48,500 nucleotides of DNA from Chrysomallon squamiferum (GCA_012295275.1 CM022673.1:18330310-18378809); one strand, 5' to 3'; shown: positions 19,766 through 34,823, numbered from the stretch's first letter. Notes: generated by a model from the sequence alone, not told the origin. A program made the numbers and translations.

Positions 19766-21500
19766 TTTCGTGCGGTCGTTTCTCCGATGAATGAAACGTT
19801 TTTGAAGGAGACAGTCTAACACTGCGCTCTGTATTCGACTCGCAACAAATCTGTCAGTGTATCAAATGTTAATTTTCATTTTTTCGTCTGATTAGATTTT
19901 CGCTGTAACAGTCGAGAAACATATTATTGAGGGTCACGACCTCTCTAGCGCAGGATATAAAATATATTCAGTTCAAGGTTTCCTCATATACATTGCAGAT
20001 ATATTTTAATGATTTATATAACACAGACAGCATTGTCACTAAATTAGCAGAAATATTCCTAGGCTGTATGGATCGACTACTGAACAAGTAGAGTATTTAC
20101 ACGAAGAAGATTCAAGCTTAAGTCAAAAGATATACAGTCTCATTTGAATCATTTAAAAGATTCTTATTCTGATCTTGTCTCGAACGAAATGAAAAGAATA
20201 ATTAAATTATTTCATATTTTCTATGATGAAAATGTCTGATAGGTATTAGTGAAAATAATATCATCTGTAAATTATTTTAAATTCTGAGCCAAATTTATCA
20301 GTGAATAAGATCCCTAATCGTGTAAACAGTAAAATTTCACCAATGCAGTATCTGTCTCTTAGTGGAACTTACAGACATCTTGAAACAATTTTTTTTTCTG
20401 TAAGTAAATACAGTTAACACACACACACACACACACACACTAATCATATGTGTTTTGGGTTTCGTTTGTTTCAGAAACTATGACTATCACTACATTGTAC
20501 ATGTTGGCTTAACAGCATCGTTCACTCAGAACGTAAAATACAAACTATCTACAATAACTTTTAAAAACTTTAACCATACTGACACTAGATCTGCTAGCTG
20601 ACATTTTAGATACAGTTTTAACACTGCAAAATGCCATGAGATTTTAACGTGTCAAATGATACAAATGTCTGCTAAAATGAATTTAGAAATTGAACTATTA
20701 AATAACAAGCTACAAAAAACAATAACAAAATAAAATAAATAAAAAACTATAAAAACAATAAATAAATAAATAGACATTTAAAAAAAACCCCAAAAACCAA
20801 ACAACAACAACAAAACATAAAAAATGCACATATGAGTATACTGTAATCTTAAAACTGACACTTGTAATATGCTGATTATGCTGATAGAAACTAACGTGTC
20901 GGTGTATTCGATATTATCAGAGTGTTGCCAGTAGTTATCCCTCATTACAAAACACTTGATTACTCAGACAAATATCAGTAAGCAATTCAATTATCATGGT
21001 AAGAACAAAAAATAACAATGACTGGTGATATATACAGTAGAAGTATCTGCAACTTAATTAATTATTTTTTCACAGACATTTATAAAGTATGTGTTAATTC
21101 ACAGTCGTTTATAAAATATATGTTAAAGTACAGGCATTTATAAAGTATGTGTTAATAGAGAATATGAAAAAAAAAGTATTAATATACTCGTATTTATGTT
21201 CATGTATCTGTCATACATGTGGCAAATATACATTTATCTGTAATAGATGTCTTAATGTACAGTTATAACCAAAAATGATAGGATTATTTAAAACGCATTT
21301 TAGTAAGATTTTGTCTCAAAACATGTTTATTTGCAATAAATGTTGTTTAAATCTGATTTTCCAATTTTTGTGGTGTTCAGTGTGAAAATTCTTATTTTAA
21401 TGATAAGGCTGTGGTAACAAACGATTTTGTTTGGCATCTAAATAAATATTTCGATAGATAAAATTCACATTTTATAAAACACAATATTCAATACAGATAT
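19766..21500. other. Spacer between the inverted-repeat arms
   Basis: 1,735 bp of AT-rich DNA with a (CA)n run (20418-20440), A-rich runs near 20.71-20.82 kb and the 29-bp minisatellite. No transposase-like frame was recognised on either strand. Confidence 0.6.
21072..21158. repeat. 29-bp minisatellite, three units
   Basis: Units begin at 21072, 21101 and 21130 (ACAGxCxTTTATAAARTATR...), each 29 bp, moderately diverged. Confidence 0.9.
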
Positions 21501-21586
21501 TCAGTATGACAGGTTTGTATAAATAACCAAATTAGGCAATTGTAGACTGTGAAGAAGAGGCGTCAAAAGCCATATTCAGTTCAAAA
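21501..21586 (-). repeat. 86-bp inverted repeat, right arm
   Basis: Inverted, nearly identical copy of 19680-19765 (84 of 86 positions). It lies 32 bp left of the hAT-like element, but the left arm has no matching hAT sequence on its outer side, so the two are independent repeats. Confidence 0.9.
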
Positions 21587-21618
21587 TGAACCTTATTTTA
21601 GTACATGGCAGTTTGAAC

Positions 21619-21931
21619 CAGGGATCACCAACACGGTAACCCGGGAACCAGGTATCCCCAAGAACCACACGAGTCGCCCGCAGGTCAACAGAATTAAAGT
21701 TGAATATCGATGTTATCTGTATCCAGCCTTGTTAAGTCACTGCTGATAGTTACTGTGAGAAATCATTAACGTGATCGGTGTCTTCACATAGATGGGGATC
21801 ATTAATAATAGTATATAATTAAAGATAAACTGAACAACTTTGTTATTTCTGAAGAGTGTAAGAAACTGATAGCCCGTACGACTCAGTACCTATGAAGTAG
21901 CTCTCATATTCAAAATGGTTGGTGACCCCTG
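21619..21931. mobile_element. Non-autonomous hAT-like element (MITE)
   Basis: A 313-bp element with short inverted ends: CAGGGATCACCAAC at the left and the complement of CAGGGGTCACCAAC at the right. Flanking 8-mers GTTTGAAC (21611-21618) and GTTTAAAA (21932-21939) agree at six of eight positions, consistent with the 8-bp target duplication of hAT transposons. The left part is GC-rich (CCGGGAACCAGGT, CACGAGTCGCCCGCAGG), of a type I recognise from widespread animal hAT-derived repeats. There is no transposase. Confidence 0.8.
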
Positions 21932-22782
21932 GTTTAAAATAAGCTTTATCGCATGAAGAACAAAGTATACTAACTTGAATATCTGTAATATTTATTTTTA
22001 AAATTTGTTAAAACGCATGTTATTCACAATTCTCTTCATAAACAGATAAAATGAAATTACGTTTTACATATAGAATGTTTCCCTGTTGAGCCAAAAAGTA
22101 ATTCTAGTTATTTATATTTAATAACTGGGTATGTAAATGTCACTAAAACATGTAGAATTAACTCAACATGATTTCAGTACAAGACGCTGATTATGTAAAC
22201 AAAAAACATTTCTGTTTCTTAATGCGAAATGTAATCCACATTTCACATTTCAATTTTCTTAGTGTGATACATATTACCTTCATTTGTGAAGTGAAAAGAA
22301 TAATATACGTGATAAAAGTGTAAGAAAAAACAGTTTGTTACAAAACAAATCATATGACAAAAAAATTATTATCCCATTTTCAAGATTAAACACCAGTTAC
22401 TCCATTTTTACGTTCATAATTTTGCGAGTGTGTCGTGTTCAAAAATGTTCTAAGAAAAGTTAAAATAAGATAAATAATATTTGAACTGCTTTTCTCTGTT
22501 TTACATTTTATAAAGGAATGGGGAGATAAATTTGTAGAATTTTTTATTTATTATAATTTTGATCTTGTTTCACTGATTAATCTTAAGACGATACTAAAAT
22601 AAACGTCATTGTTTTAGATACAACTCCATGCAGTATAAACCTTTAGAATCATTTATACTAAAAATATCTCATTCACTTGCTAAGTGTACTGTCATAGTAA
22701 ATATCAGAACGATATCGAATTGAAACCTGTCTGTAGATCAGCAAAGTTCATTTTTTAATCGACCTATTTGAATACTGAAACT

Positions 22783-22821
<39 letters not shown>

Positions 22822-23200
22822 TTTCACAATGGAAAAAAAAATCTTAAGCTATAATTTAATAACAAAATACAACGCGATACAAAACAAATTTAACTCTGTT
22901 TTGAATACATGCATTCATTATCTCAAATAATATAAGAATATTTTAGAAAAAAAAATTCAAAACAAAGTAAAAAGAGTTAAAGAGGAAAAAAATGTATGTT
23001 TGACTTTCCAGTTGAAGTGAGGTTATTCACTTAGTCATTCGCTTCAAATATGTTTTTTTTTATTTTTTTGCTTTCCATTTTCTTTCTTTTCTATGCTTTT
23101 TCTACGTGTGACGGGGTACATTTTGTTGCTTTTTGAAGTACTGGGGGAGGTAATGAATAGTTTTCTTTATTCTTAAATTTATAATTTTGTTCTGGTTATT
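21932..23200. other. Intergenic DNA without recognisable genes
   Basis: AT-rich with a T homopolymer of about 33 bases (22784-22816). No gene seen. Confidence 0.6.
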
Positions 23201-23209
23201 ATTCTTGTT

Positions 23210-23440
23210 TTATATGTGTACTTGTATGTTTGTCTATATGGTTGTATTTATGTACATATGTATATATGTGTGTGTATATATATATATGTTTATCTATGTA
23301 TGTATGTATGTATTTATGATTGTGTGTATGTGTAAATGTATGTGTGGGTATGCTTCTCTGTGTATATATATGTATATGTGTGTGTGTGTATGTGTGTGTG
23401 TGTGTGTGTGTGTTTTTGTGTGTGTTTTTGTGTGTGTAAA
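23210..23440. repeat. GT/TATG-rich low-complexity tract
   Basis: TGTATG, TATA and TGTG variants. Both strands stay open because of the repeat (Tyr/Cys/Val or Thr/His), with no protein meaning. Confidence 0.9.
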
Positions 23441-23898
23441 TCACAAAATTTCATATCTATTAGTTAATTTATCATTTAAAACTTTCTTCCAGTAAGTAGC
23501 TTGTTGTGACAGAAAAGTTTCGTCTTGTTGTAGAAAATGAGTTGCAGACTCATGGACTGAGCAAGTTAAAATAACTCAGAAAGACATCTTTTCTGCGGCG
23601 TTTTCCAGATGCAGAACAGAAAGTACTAACACACTTTAATTACAGTTTGCGAATTCAAACTCTGCCGTAATTTCAGTAAATTACAGTCAACACAGTGATT
23701 AACCTTCAGTATGACTAATATTAAAATGTACTTTGGTACTGAATGTGTTTTGTAAATTTATATTGAAACAAGCTTCCAAAAATCACTGGTACTAGATTTT
23801 GAAATACAGTAATTTAAGAAGTTCATGGATGTTGTCTGTTTCCTTGTAAGCGGAATACTGAGTGTGATAAAGTGAAAACTGCATAGGCTATACTTTGA

Positions 23899-23900
<2 letters not shown>

Positions 23901-23975
<75 letters not shown>
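23901..23975. repeat. (GT)n microsatellite, about 75 bp
   Basis: Uninterrupted GT dinucleotides. Confidence 0.97.
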
Positions 23976-23976
<1 letters not shown>

Positions 23977-25257
23977 TCAAACAAACAAATTAATTAATTA
24001 ATTATATAAGTAAGTGAAGTATTAATGTAAGATACAGTTTCATTTTACCACCCGCAAACATATCAAACATATCCTGAACAAAACAATGTAGAAAAAGAAA
24101 TGTAGACAGACAGAGAGAGAGACAGATATACGCACTGACAAGCAGTCAGAAAGATAAGCAAAGACATTTAGAGGTTTTTTCTCACATTACCACATCTACA
24201 TTTGAAATGAAAGAAATAAAACGCGGACAAAGAACAGATGTATTATTTGAATCGTCTTATTAGCATCAACTCGTCACTTTAATTATTTATACTTGTTTGA
24301 TCCCGGCAGCCGATATTACTGTTTAATACAACATCATTTATTTTGTTAAAGAAACAATCTAAAGAAAGCATATCTTGCTTATAAAAATATATTAGTACTA
24401 ATACTTTTCATATTTAACATCCGTATAGAGAGTTATTTCAGTTTATCTCCGAAATGAATGATTTATAACTGTTCTGTATTGCTGTTTTATAACTATAATA
24501 TTAAATCTACGTAACGGTTTTTTCAAACTTATAAAATATCTCGCTAAACTTCGTTTGCATTTTTTCATTAACTTTTCAGACAAATATCTTATAAATTTCA
24601 CGACTTTCGTACATCAATATCAAATAAGAAAAAAAAAAAAAAAAATAGAAGTGTATTTTATGTTAGTGTCTAATTGCAAAGTATCGTTTCACTTATAAAT
24701 AATTCACAAACAATATTAGGAAGATACGCTTCACGCACACTCGACTGTTTCTTTCCATGAAAGTAATAACAATATGTAAACACGTTTGAATGTACATAAC
24801 CACAGTATGCATCTTAATAATAGTTTTCTTTTCTTCTTTTTTGTGTCTGTATTGTTTTAGTTATCATTATTTTTTTAGTTATTATTATTATTTATTTATT
24901 TGTTCCTGTTTTCTGTGTGGATTTTTTCTTGAGGGGGTTGTTGTTGTTTTGTTTTTTTCATTATTAAAGAGTTTTGGTTTTGGTTTTATTAAAGAGTAAA
25001 ACAAAAAGAAAAAAACGCTATGCACAGCTGTTACGCAAGTCGGTTGTTTTGTTGTTTTTTTAAAAGAAAAAGAAAACAAACACAAACAAAAGTAAGTGGT
25101 TTTTCAGTATATATCGGTTTTACTTTCACGATACTTCGAACTCTTCTGTTAATTCAGTTTTTGTACCAGGTGATCTTTTGAACTGACTTTACCAGTGGAA
25201 GTGAGGCGTTGAGAAACAATTAGCTCGAGAAAGTGAAATATAAATGTGTGTCTGCGT
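23976..25257. other. Intergenic DNA without recognisable genes
   Basis: AT-rich with an A homopolymer near 24629-24645 and T-rich runs near 24.84-24.96 kb. No gene seen. Confidence 0.6.
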
Positions 25258-28224
<2,967 letters not shown>

Positions 28225-28516
28225 GCCTGTGTTTATATGTGACAGTTTGTCCGTCTCTCTCTATATATGTTTTTCTGCATTCAGCTCGCACTTATTTCCT
28301 GAGATATTAATGTTTACGAGAAACGTTTTTCGTCTTCCGAATCCAAGCAACTGACTTTCTCTATTTCATTTATTTGACTGTCATTATAAATAATATCAAG
28401 AAATCACGCTAGAAAATTGAGTGACGACTGTGTTAACTTGTATGACGGCCACTACAGAAATACTGACAGCCGAGATATCCGTTGTATTACTGCAGCAGCA
28501 GAGCTAGTGTTATATT

Positions 28517-28870
28517 ATGAACTGTCCAGTTGACCACACACGATATAAAGCGACGCCTGGAGGTGAAACTGTTCTTCTGTCCAGACATGTCACATTCACT
28601 CCGACCTCGTTATCTCCGATTCACTTCAAAGCTGGAAAATGTAGGCCAATTAAACCTTGTCATCAAGTCCAGTTTTATGTGAGTACAGCCAGCCAGTTGA
28701 GAGTTTCTGCACAAATTCAACCAGTTAATGGTCACTTCGTTTCCTATAAAAAATATAAAAGTCCTCATGATCTCATTTCTCTTTCGGGATCACAGGAGAC
28801 GCTTTTAATGAAATATAAATCATTAATCATTACGATTTTTTTTCTGTTTTCAATATTCGAACTGAAATAG
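28517..28870 (+). CDS. Unrecognised 117-residue open frame
   Basis: ATG at 28517 to stop at 28870. The first 80 or so codons have balanced composition, unlike the low-complexity frames around it, with Cys residues in MNCPVDHTRY and GKCRPIKPCH. The end is hydrophobic (LIITIFFLFSIFEL), possibly a C-terminal membrane segment but equally explained by a T-rich patch. No signal peptide, domain or homologue is recognised. There is no clear promoter or polyadenylation context, and in DNA this AT-rich a frame this long can arise by chance. It could be a lineage-specific gene, an exon fragment or noise; noise is most likely. Confidence 0.2.
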   Translation: MNCPVDHTRYKATPGGETVLLSRHVTFTPTSLSPIHFKAGKCRPIKPCHQVQFYVSTASQLRVSAQIQPVNGHFVSYKKYKSPHDLISLSGSQETLLMKYKSLIITIFFLFSIFELK

Positions 28871-29404
28871 ATTTTTCAGAAATGTCCACTAAGTAATGAT
28901 CATCTTGTTTTAAACATGCAGGCTCAACGAAGTGTTTTTTTACAAAATGTTAATGGACATCTGTCTTTTTCGTTCAACTTCATAAGACGACCAAAGTGTT
29001 TCTCGCAAGTGTAAGCTGATTGTTTGTGTTTGAAGCAAACTTACAAGTTTCTGTAAAAAGTGGTCTTCTTCACGGATATTTTGAATTTCTCTGATCATGT
29101 TTTTAAATCATCCACAAACCGCGAAAACGGTGGAAATAATTTCTTCATCGCTCAAATAAAAGTTTGTACAAAACACGGACTTTTATTAAATTGTGTCTGT
29201 GGACAGATCTAACAGCGCTGAATGTAAACTGTTTTACTACAGCGACTCCAAGTCTCTGCTTGGAGTGACATCAGCAGCTCTGTCTTTTCTTCAGGTTAGT
29301 TAGTCTTACTTCTTGTTCACTGTATTGATCACCTGAATCAGATTAACTATATTTTCTAAATTAACTGTACTTATTATATTAGCATTTCAGTATTAGTATT
29401 AGTA

Positions 29405-29515
29405 CTGTTGTTTTTGTTGTTGTTGTTGTTGTTATTATTATTATTATTGTTGTTGTTGTTGTTGTTTTTGTTATTGTTATTATTATTATTATTGTTGTTG
29501 TTATTATTATTATTA
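29405..29515. repeat. (GTT)n/(ATT)n compound tract
   Basis: Alternating blocks of GTT and ATT triplets. Confidence 0.9.
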
Positions 29516-30393
29516 AAAATGTTAATGAACTTTCTGCAGGAAATTTCACGAAAATAACTGTTACAGAACGTTCTGCATGTGTCAGGAAAGAAGCAATTGT
29601 TAAACTAGTGTAGAGTGTATACTTAGTTTCTGTTGTCTAAAAAAGAAAATTAAAGTACAGAGTCGAGTACTGAAGCACGCGAAAGCTCAAACTCTTTACA
29701 TTTCCATTAACAGAAAAATTTATTAAAATTCACCGACAGTCTCAATTCTTAGATTGCCAGAAACAGTAATTTATATTTTTTTTTCTTGTTTGTGTTTATA
29801 ATTTTTACTTATTTATTTGTTTGTTTGTTTGTTTATTTATTTATTTGTCTCTCTATCTGTCTATATATTTCTCTGTAGGTCTGTCACTCTGTTTATCTGT
29901 TTATTTTTCTGTCTGTAATCTATATATTTTATTCTTTGGGAAAATGTTCTTGTTTGGTTTTAGTTGTAAGAGGGTTTTTATTTAAATTTGATTTTCTTGC
30001 AATATGTTTTATATCGGAAAATGATTGCACTGTCTGTCATTTTAGTAAAGTTTAATTTAATAAATGGAATGTGTCAAGAACAAATTCACACGACTCGGCC
30101 ATCTGTCAACTTAAAAATCCTATAACTTCATTTACAAACAACAGTCACATCAATTTCGTATTTAGTTTGATGTAGACATTTAAGTTGCTATTCGGTTTTG
30201 TTGTTGTTGTTGTTCGTTTGTTGTTGGTTTTTGTTGTTGCTTTTTGTATTTTATTTTATTTTTTATTATTATTATTATTTTTTTTTTGCAATAACAATAT
30301 TGCAAACGAGAAAGTAAAACTGATAAATTAAACTGATAAAATACTGAATAAAAATAGTTAACTGTAATTTCGGTTTCTTATTTACATATTTTA

Positions 30394-30450
30394 TTTTTTG
30401 TTTGTTAGTTTATTCGCTATTTTAATTTGCAGTTATGCTGATGATTAGTA
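30394..30450 (+). repeat. Dispersed direct repeat B, copy 1
   Basis: 57 bp matching 32928-32984 at about 53 positions, ending GATGATTAGTA in both. The two copies flank the MITE at 31.7 kb but are not adjacent to it. Confidence 0.75.
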
Positions 30451-31744
30451 GAAATGGATTATATTAATGTTCCACTGCTGCGTAAATCTGTGTATTTTAG
30501 GTCCATCTGTGGACTGCTCTGTGTTAGTGATACCGCTTTCAGTGGAATACATCAAACTTTATCGTTAAAAAAACTAATGTTAACAGTTTTACACCTAAGT
30601 CTCCTTTTCCACTTATTGAATTTAATCTGATAGTTGCCAGTGAGACATTAATCTTTGAAATCACTGAAACAGATCTGACTGTGTGATTTACAGGGGACTT
30701 TTTACAGAATGTATGTAAAGATATTTTTTTGTAACAGTTAATACAATTTTTTACACTTTCTTTTTCAGTGTTATTATTTAATTATTATTACTGTATCATT
30801 ATCACTTTATCATTATCATCCTTAGTATTATTGCTATTATTATTATAATCATCATCATCGTCATCATCATCACATTCATCATCATTATTAATTAATTACT
30901 GCATTTAAGTTTTGTTAAATTTAATTTAAAAAATCTCTAGTTAAATTCAGTTATTTCACAATACAGAGTTAATCAGCTTACAAAGAAACTCTCTCAAATA
31001 GAATAATAATTTCTTCTTTCATCTTCAGAAGAAATTTGTCTTCTATTTTTGGGTGAATGTCTTCTAAAATTATCTTCTTTAATTCGGTTCGCTGGATGTT
31101 AATAACAGTCATATTTGCACTGTTGGGTTCAATTTTATTTAAAAACCAATATAACGTTATGACAAGCTGATTCTATTTTTGACCCAGCCTTGATTGTTCC
31201 GCCTTGCACTACTCTTGTTGATTTATCGAGACAAGTCTCAACTGGCGTGAACTCGAACTCGCTGAGTTTCACACAACATGGAGGTAAAGTCAGATGAAAC
31301 TGTGTGTGAAATGTATCAATTTCCAACAAAAATTCTACGAGATTTAAAGGTTATAAACAGTGAATGAACGTGATAACATCCAAAATGACGTGGTGACAAT
31401 GTTGCTTCAGTTGTTGTAAAAGATTTTTTTTTTTTTTTAGTTTTTAAAATGAAGAAAGATTTTCACACTACACTTTACATACAACATTATCTTAAATAAA
31501 TTGTTTACCAATTTTACGAAATGAATTCGTACATTGATGTATATTATATATGTTTAATGGGATTGTTAAAAAATGATTACGTCATGTCAGTATTAATGCA
31601 CGCTTGACGTAACTGGTGACATCACAAAAGAGATATTCCAGAAAGTAATGTGTGGTACGCGTGATCTCATGTTGGCAATACTATAAACTAACAAAAACAA
31701 CAAACAAACCTGTCACATTGTGTAATCTTCAGAAATTTGTTATA

Positions 31745-32082
31745 CAGGTACCGGACCAATTATCCGGTGTCCTGAAATCCGGAAAGACCAGAAAACCGGA
31801 AGTTTTTTCCCGACGCTATTTTCACAGTTCGCGCGCGCGGGTGTTGTCCTCACCAGACCGGAACTACTCGTTCAAGCCGCGTGGCGTTCATTCACTCGCC
31901 GCGTTGTTTTACGTGACGAGTCGCCACAGTTGTGTATCGTCAATTTTGTTTATGTTTTTTATTTTAAAATGTTTATGCTTAATTATTTACGTATTTAGAT
32001 GCCTTGGTACTGGAAAACCGGAAATCCAGAATTCCGGAATGCCTCATGCCCCAAGGAGTCCGGATAATTGGTCCGGTAGCTG
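31745..32082. mobile_element. 338-bp MITE with 23-bp terminal inverted repeats
   Basis: The left end begins CAGGTACCGGACCAATTATC (31745-31767). The right end (32060-32082) is its reverse complement with a single G/C difference at the fourth base. Further CCGGAA-type motifs lie just inside both ends. The interior is GC-rich for this window (TTCGCGCGCGCGGG near 31828) and encodes nothing recognisable. TA precedes the left end, while TT follows the right, so a TA target duplication is possible but degraded. The CAG start and TA context suggest a pogo/Tc1-mariner-type MITE; that superfamily call is tentative. Confidence 0.85.
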
Positions 32083-32852
32083 TTTAATGTTTTGATTTTT
32101 TCAGTCAAATATTTTCTCTCTTACTGTTTAGCAGCAGACTGCATGTAATTCAGTTATTATGTTATTCAAAGGCTGCGAAAGATTCTAAATTACAAATTTC
32201 AACTTATTTATCTTCCTTTCTCTTCTTGTTAATTTTGGATTACTTTAATATATATATTTAAGAATACAGATAACTCGAATTAATTGACAATTTTTTTTTT
32301 TTTCATCTTTCTCGTCTTCTATATATTTATTTATTTATTATTTTGGGAGGTGGGTGTTTTCGCATATCACAATTTTCGTTGAAACGTTTTTGCAGTTCGA
32401 TGAAGTAAAATAATTACGGCAGATGTGAGAGAAAGACGACTTAAAGGTTAATTACGTAAATAACGTCGAGTCGTCCTGCACGTTTGTTCCGTGCTAGTTA
32501 CCAGAGTGTTTCTTCTCACTACAGTTCTCTCTTACTTCTCGTTATTATTTTAAATGTCGTTAATTGAACAAAGAGAATGCAGGATCCGATAATTCCTTCG
32601 AGCTTTTTCAAACTGTTTTATCAGAGGTTGTAATTATCAAGTAGTTCCTGTCGTTTTCTCACCGACCTTTGAAGTAAGATGACACACAAACAAAAAACTA
32701 AATCTAACTGAAATTAAATTGGAGATTTAAAATAATGAAAGGAAAAGAAAACAAAAATGTAGAAAAAAGTTTGTAAAAAAAGTAATCAAGATTAAATGGT
32801 GGTATTTAAAATTTTAATGAAAGTTTCTGTTTGCCCGTTATTTTTGCTGGAT

Positions 32853-32913
<61 letters not shown>

Positions 32914-33330
32914 ATTTTCTTATTTTCTTTTTTGTTTGTTAGTTTATTCGTTATTTTAATTTGCAATGATGGTGATGATTAGTAGACGCAGTTATTTCAT
33001 GAAATGCTTAAGTTGAAAATATTATTTAACCGGCAAACTAAAACAAAACTTGACGCTTTAAAATAAAGAAACCGAATCGAGAATGTAAAGAACTGCATTC
33101 AGAACTAACGTCTTTATAAAAATATACATGTACAAGAAAGGAAATAAAGACATAACAAATAGTTATGATTTTTGTAACAAACGTATTCTCATAGTGTTAT
33201 ACGAAATGGGTGCTTTACTCTGCGGTGTGAACTGCGAACAAATCAAAATTCTCCTTTGTTTCACCATCATTATCAGTGTGTGCATCTGATTCTGAATAAA
33301 TTAACTTGTGATATAAATGCACGCCGATGT
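32083..33330. other. Intergenic DNA with a (GT)n tract
   Basis: AT-rich; pure GT dinucleotides at 32855-32908. No gene recognised. Confidence 0.6.
32928..32984 (+). repeat. Dispersed direct repeat B, copy 2
   Basis: Second copy of the 57-bp repeat at 30394-30450, beginning 20 bp after a (GT)n tract. Confidence 0.75.
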
Positions 33331-33529
33331 TTAACACGGCAACGAGTTTATAACGGAAACACGATAATTTAACTTATCCGGAAACATATCAACACGGAAA
33401 TAAGACAAATTGGTGTAATCAATAAACCTCTTCGTCTTCGAGCAACGACCGCGACAGTGTCTGCAACAAGTGGTGACATTTAAAACGAGATGGGTTGAAA
33501 TGATTTCTGAGCATTTCAGTCTGGCAGGC
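33331..33529 (-). CDS. Weak candidate exon, unknown product
   Basis: On the minus strand a good 3' splice site (TTATTATTTTACAG) ends at 33530. It opens a frame of about 66 codons running PARLKCSEIISTHLVLNVTT, then CCRHCRGRCSKTK, to a stop at 33331. The four-cysteine cluster is unusual for a chance frame, and the end has mixed composition. Against it: no upstream exon, no recognised domain, and no second line of support. An in-frame ATG upstream (33669) exists but passes through the presumed polypyrimidine tract. Product unknown. Confidence 0.2.
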
Positions 33530-33768
33530 CTGTAAAATAATAAGTTAATGTTAGGATAATGGAAATGACTGAGTTGCAGGTTAAAAAGAAAAACAGAAAA
33601 TAGAAGTGCAGGCGAGAAAGTCGGAGATAAAGCCATAGAGCTTCGCGCACCATTTAACAAATTCCACAACCGATTTTATAGTATTTAAAAGGTTTTTAGC
33701 AGTCTAAGTTCATAATTAGCTTAAGTTTTCTCTAATTACATCAGTGATGTCGGGGGACGCTACGGAAT

Positions 33769-33925
33769 GAAACTGCTAGTGTTGATGTTGTCACTATTAG
33801 TGTTAGTGTTGACGTCACAATTAGTATTAGTGTTGTTGTCACTATTAGTGTTAGTGTTGGTCTTGTCACTATTAGCGTTAGTGTTGATTTTGGCACTATC
33901 AGTGTTAGTGTTGATATTATTACTG
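33769..33925. repeat. 24-27-bp minisatellite, about six units
   Basis: Units of the form TCACTATTAGTGTTAGTGTTG start near 33791, 33815, 33839, 33866 and 33893, giving spacings of 24, 24, 27 and 27 bp. All unit lengths are multiples of three, which keeps Leu/Val (+) and Asn/Thr (-) frames open without implying a gene. Confidence 0.9.
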
Positions 33926-33974
33926 TTAATCAAAGGCGACAATTGCAGAAATGTTTGTAAGATAATTCAGTTTT

Positions 33975-34215
33975 AAACACACTCCAACAAGCATAAACCA
34001 TTACGTAAACAGACACACACAGAGATATACACAGACACATACAGAAATAGACAAGCACATAAACACACATAGGCACATTCAAACATAGACAAAAGCAAAA
34101 ACACAGACACGTTGTTAAATACACAAACACATAAACACAGAGACACATACAGATATACACAAACATAAAAACACACAAACATATACAGATACACACGTAG
34201 AAACATATATAAATT
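33975..34215. repeat. ACACA-rich degenerate low-complexity tract
   Basis: AGACAC, ATACAC and AAACAC variants with no clean unit. Confidence 0.8.
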
Positions 34216-34787
34216 ATTTCGTAGACGACACTGCAATCAAATTAGCAATGTTCAAACCGTCCTGGAATCACTTCTGTCGTTCATTGAATTAATATTTATC
34301 AACACCCTGTGACAAATTAATGTTAAAATTGTTATTAGCTGTCACACAAAATAACTATATAGAGTGACACATTGAAATACAATACATTTTTATTACAAAA
34401 TGTATTTCAATAAAACTGTACAAATAAAACTAACACATATATCATAAAATATTGTTTATATTAAAATATTACTACATACTACATATATCCGATATATAAA
34501 CATATATGTCAGTATCAATACATTAAGAAATTAAAAGAAAAAAAAAAAAAAAAAAAAAAAAAAAGGAGAAAAAGAAGCAAATAAACAACAAAAAATCCAC
34601 CCAAAACAACAAAAGAACATTAATAAATTGTTCATCAAAAAAACTAAACTATTTGTATCATACCTAGAGAATATAATTTTTTTTTATCATTATCAAAATA
34701 TTATGATAAATTCAAAATAAACCACATATATTAATAAATCGTTAGTCATAAATTACCATATGTACCAAAATATTATTGCGTATACTA

Positions 34788-34823
<36 letters not shown>

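Larger units (their letters stand above)
28871..31744. other. Intergenic DNA without recognisable genes
   Basis: Mostly AT-rich. A less AT-rich patch near 29200-29300 contains an 8-bp hairpin ACTCCAAG/CTTGGAGT (29245-29266). Trinucleotide runs occur at 29405-29515, 30200-30285 and 30770-30890. Confidence 0.55.

Noticed and set aside
31279-31284. ATGGAG followed by GTAAAG, a possible two-codon start exon
   Set aside because: Too short to support and nothing downstream matches it.
31652-32095. 147-codon open frame
   Set aside because: Almost wholly covered by the MITE at 31745-32082, whose inverted ends and CpG-rich core explain the lack of stops.
33760-33976. Asn/Thr and Leu/Val repeat frames
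   Set aside because: 24- and 27-bp minisatellite units are multiples of three; the periodic frames are a by-product.
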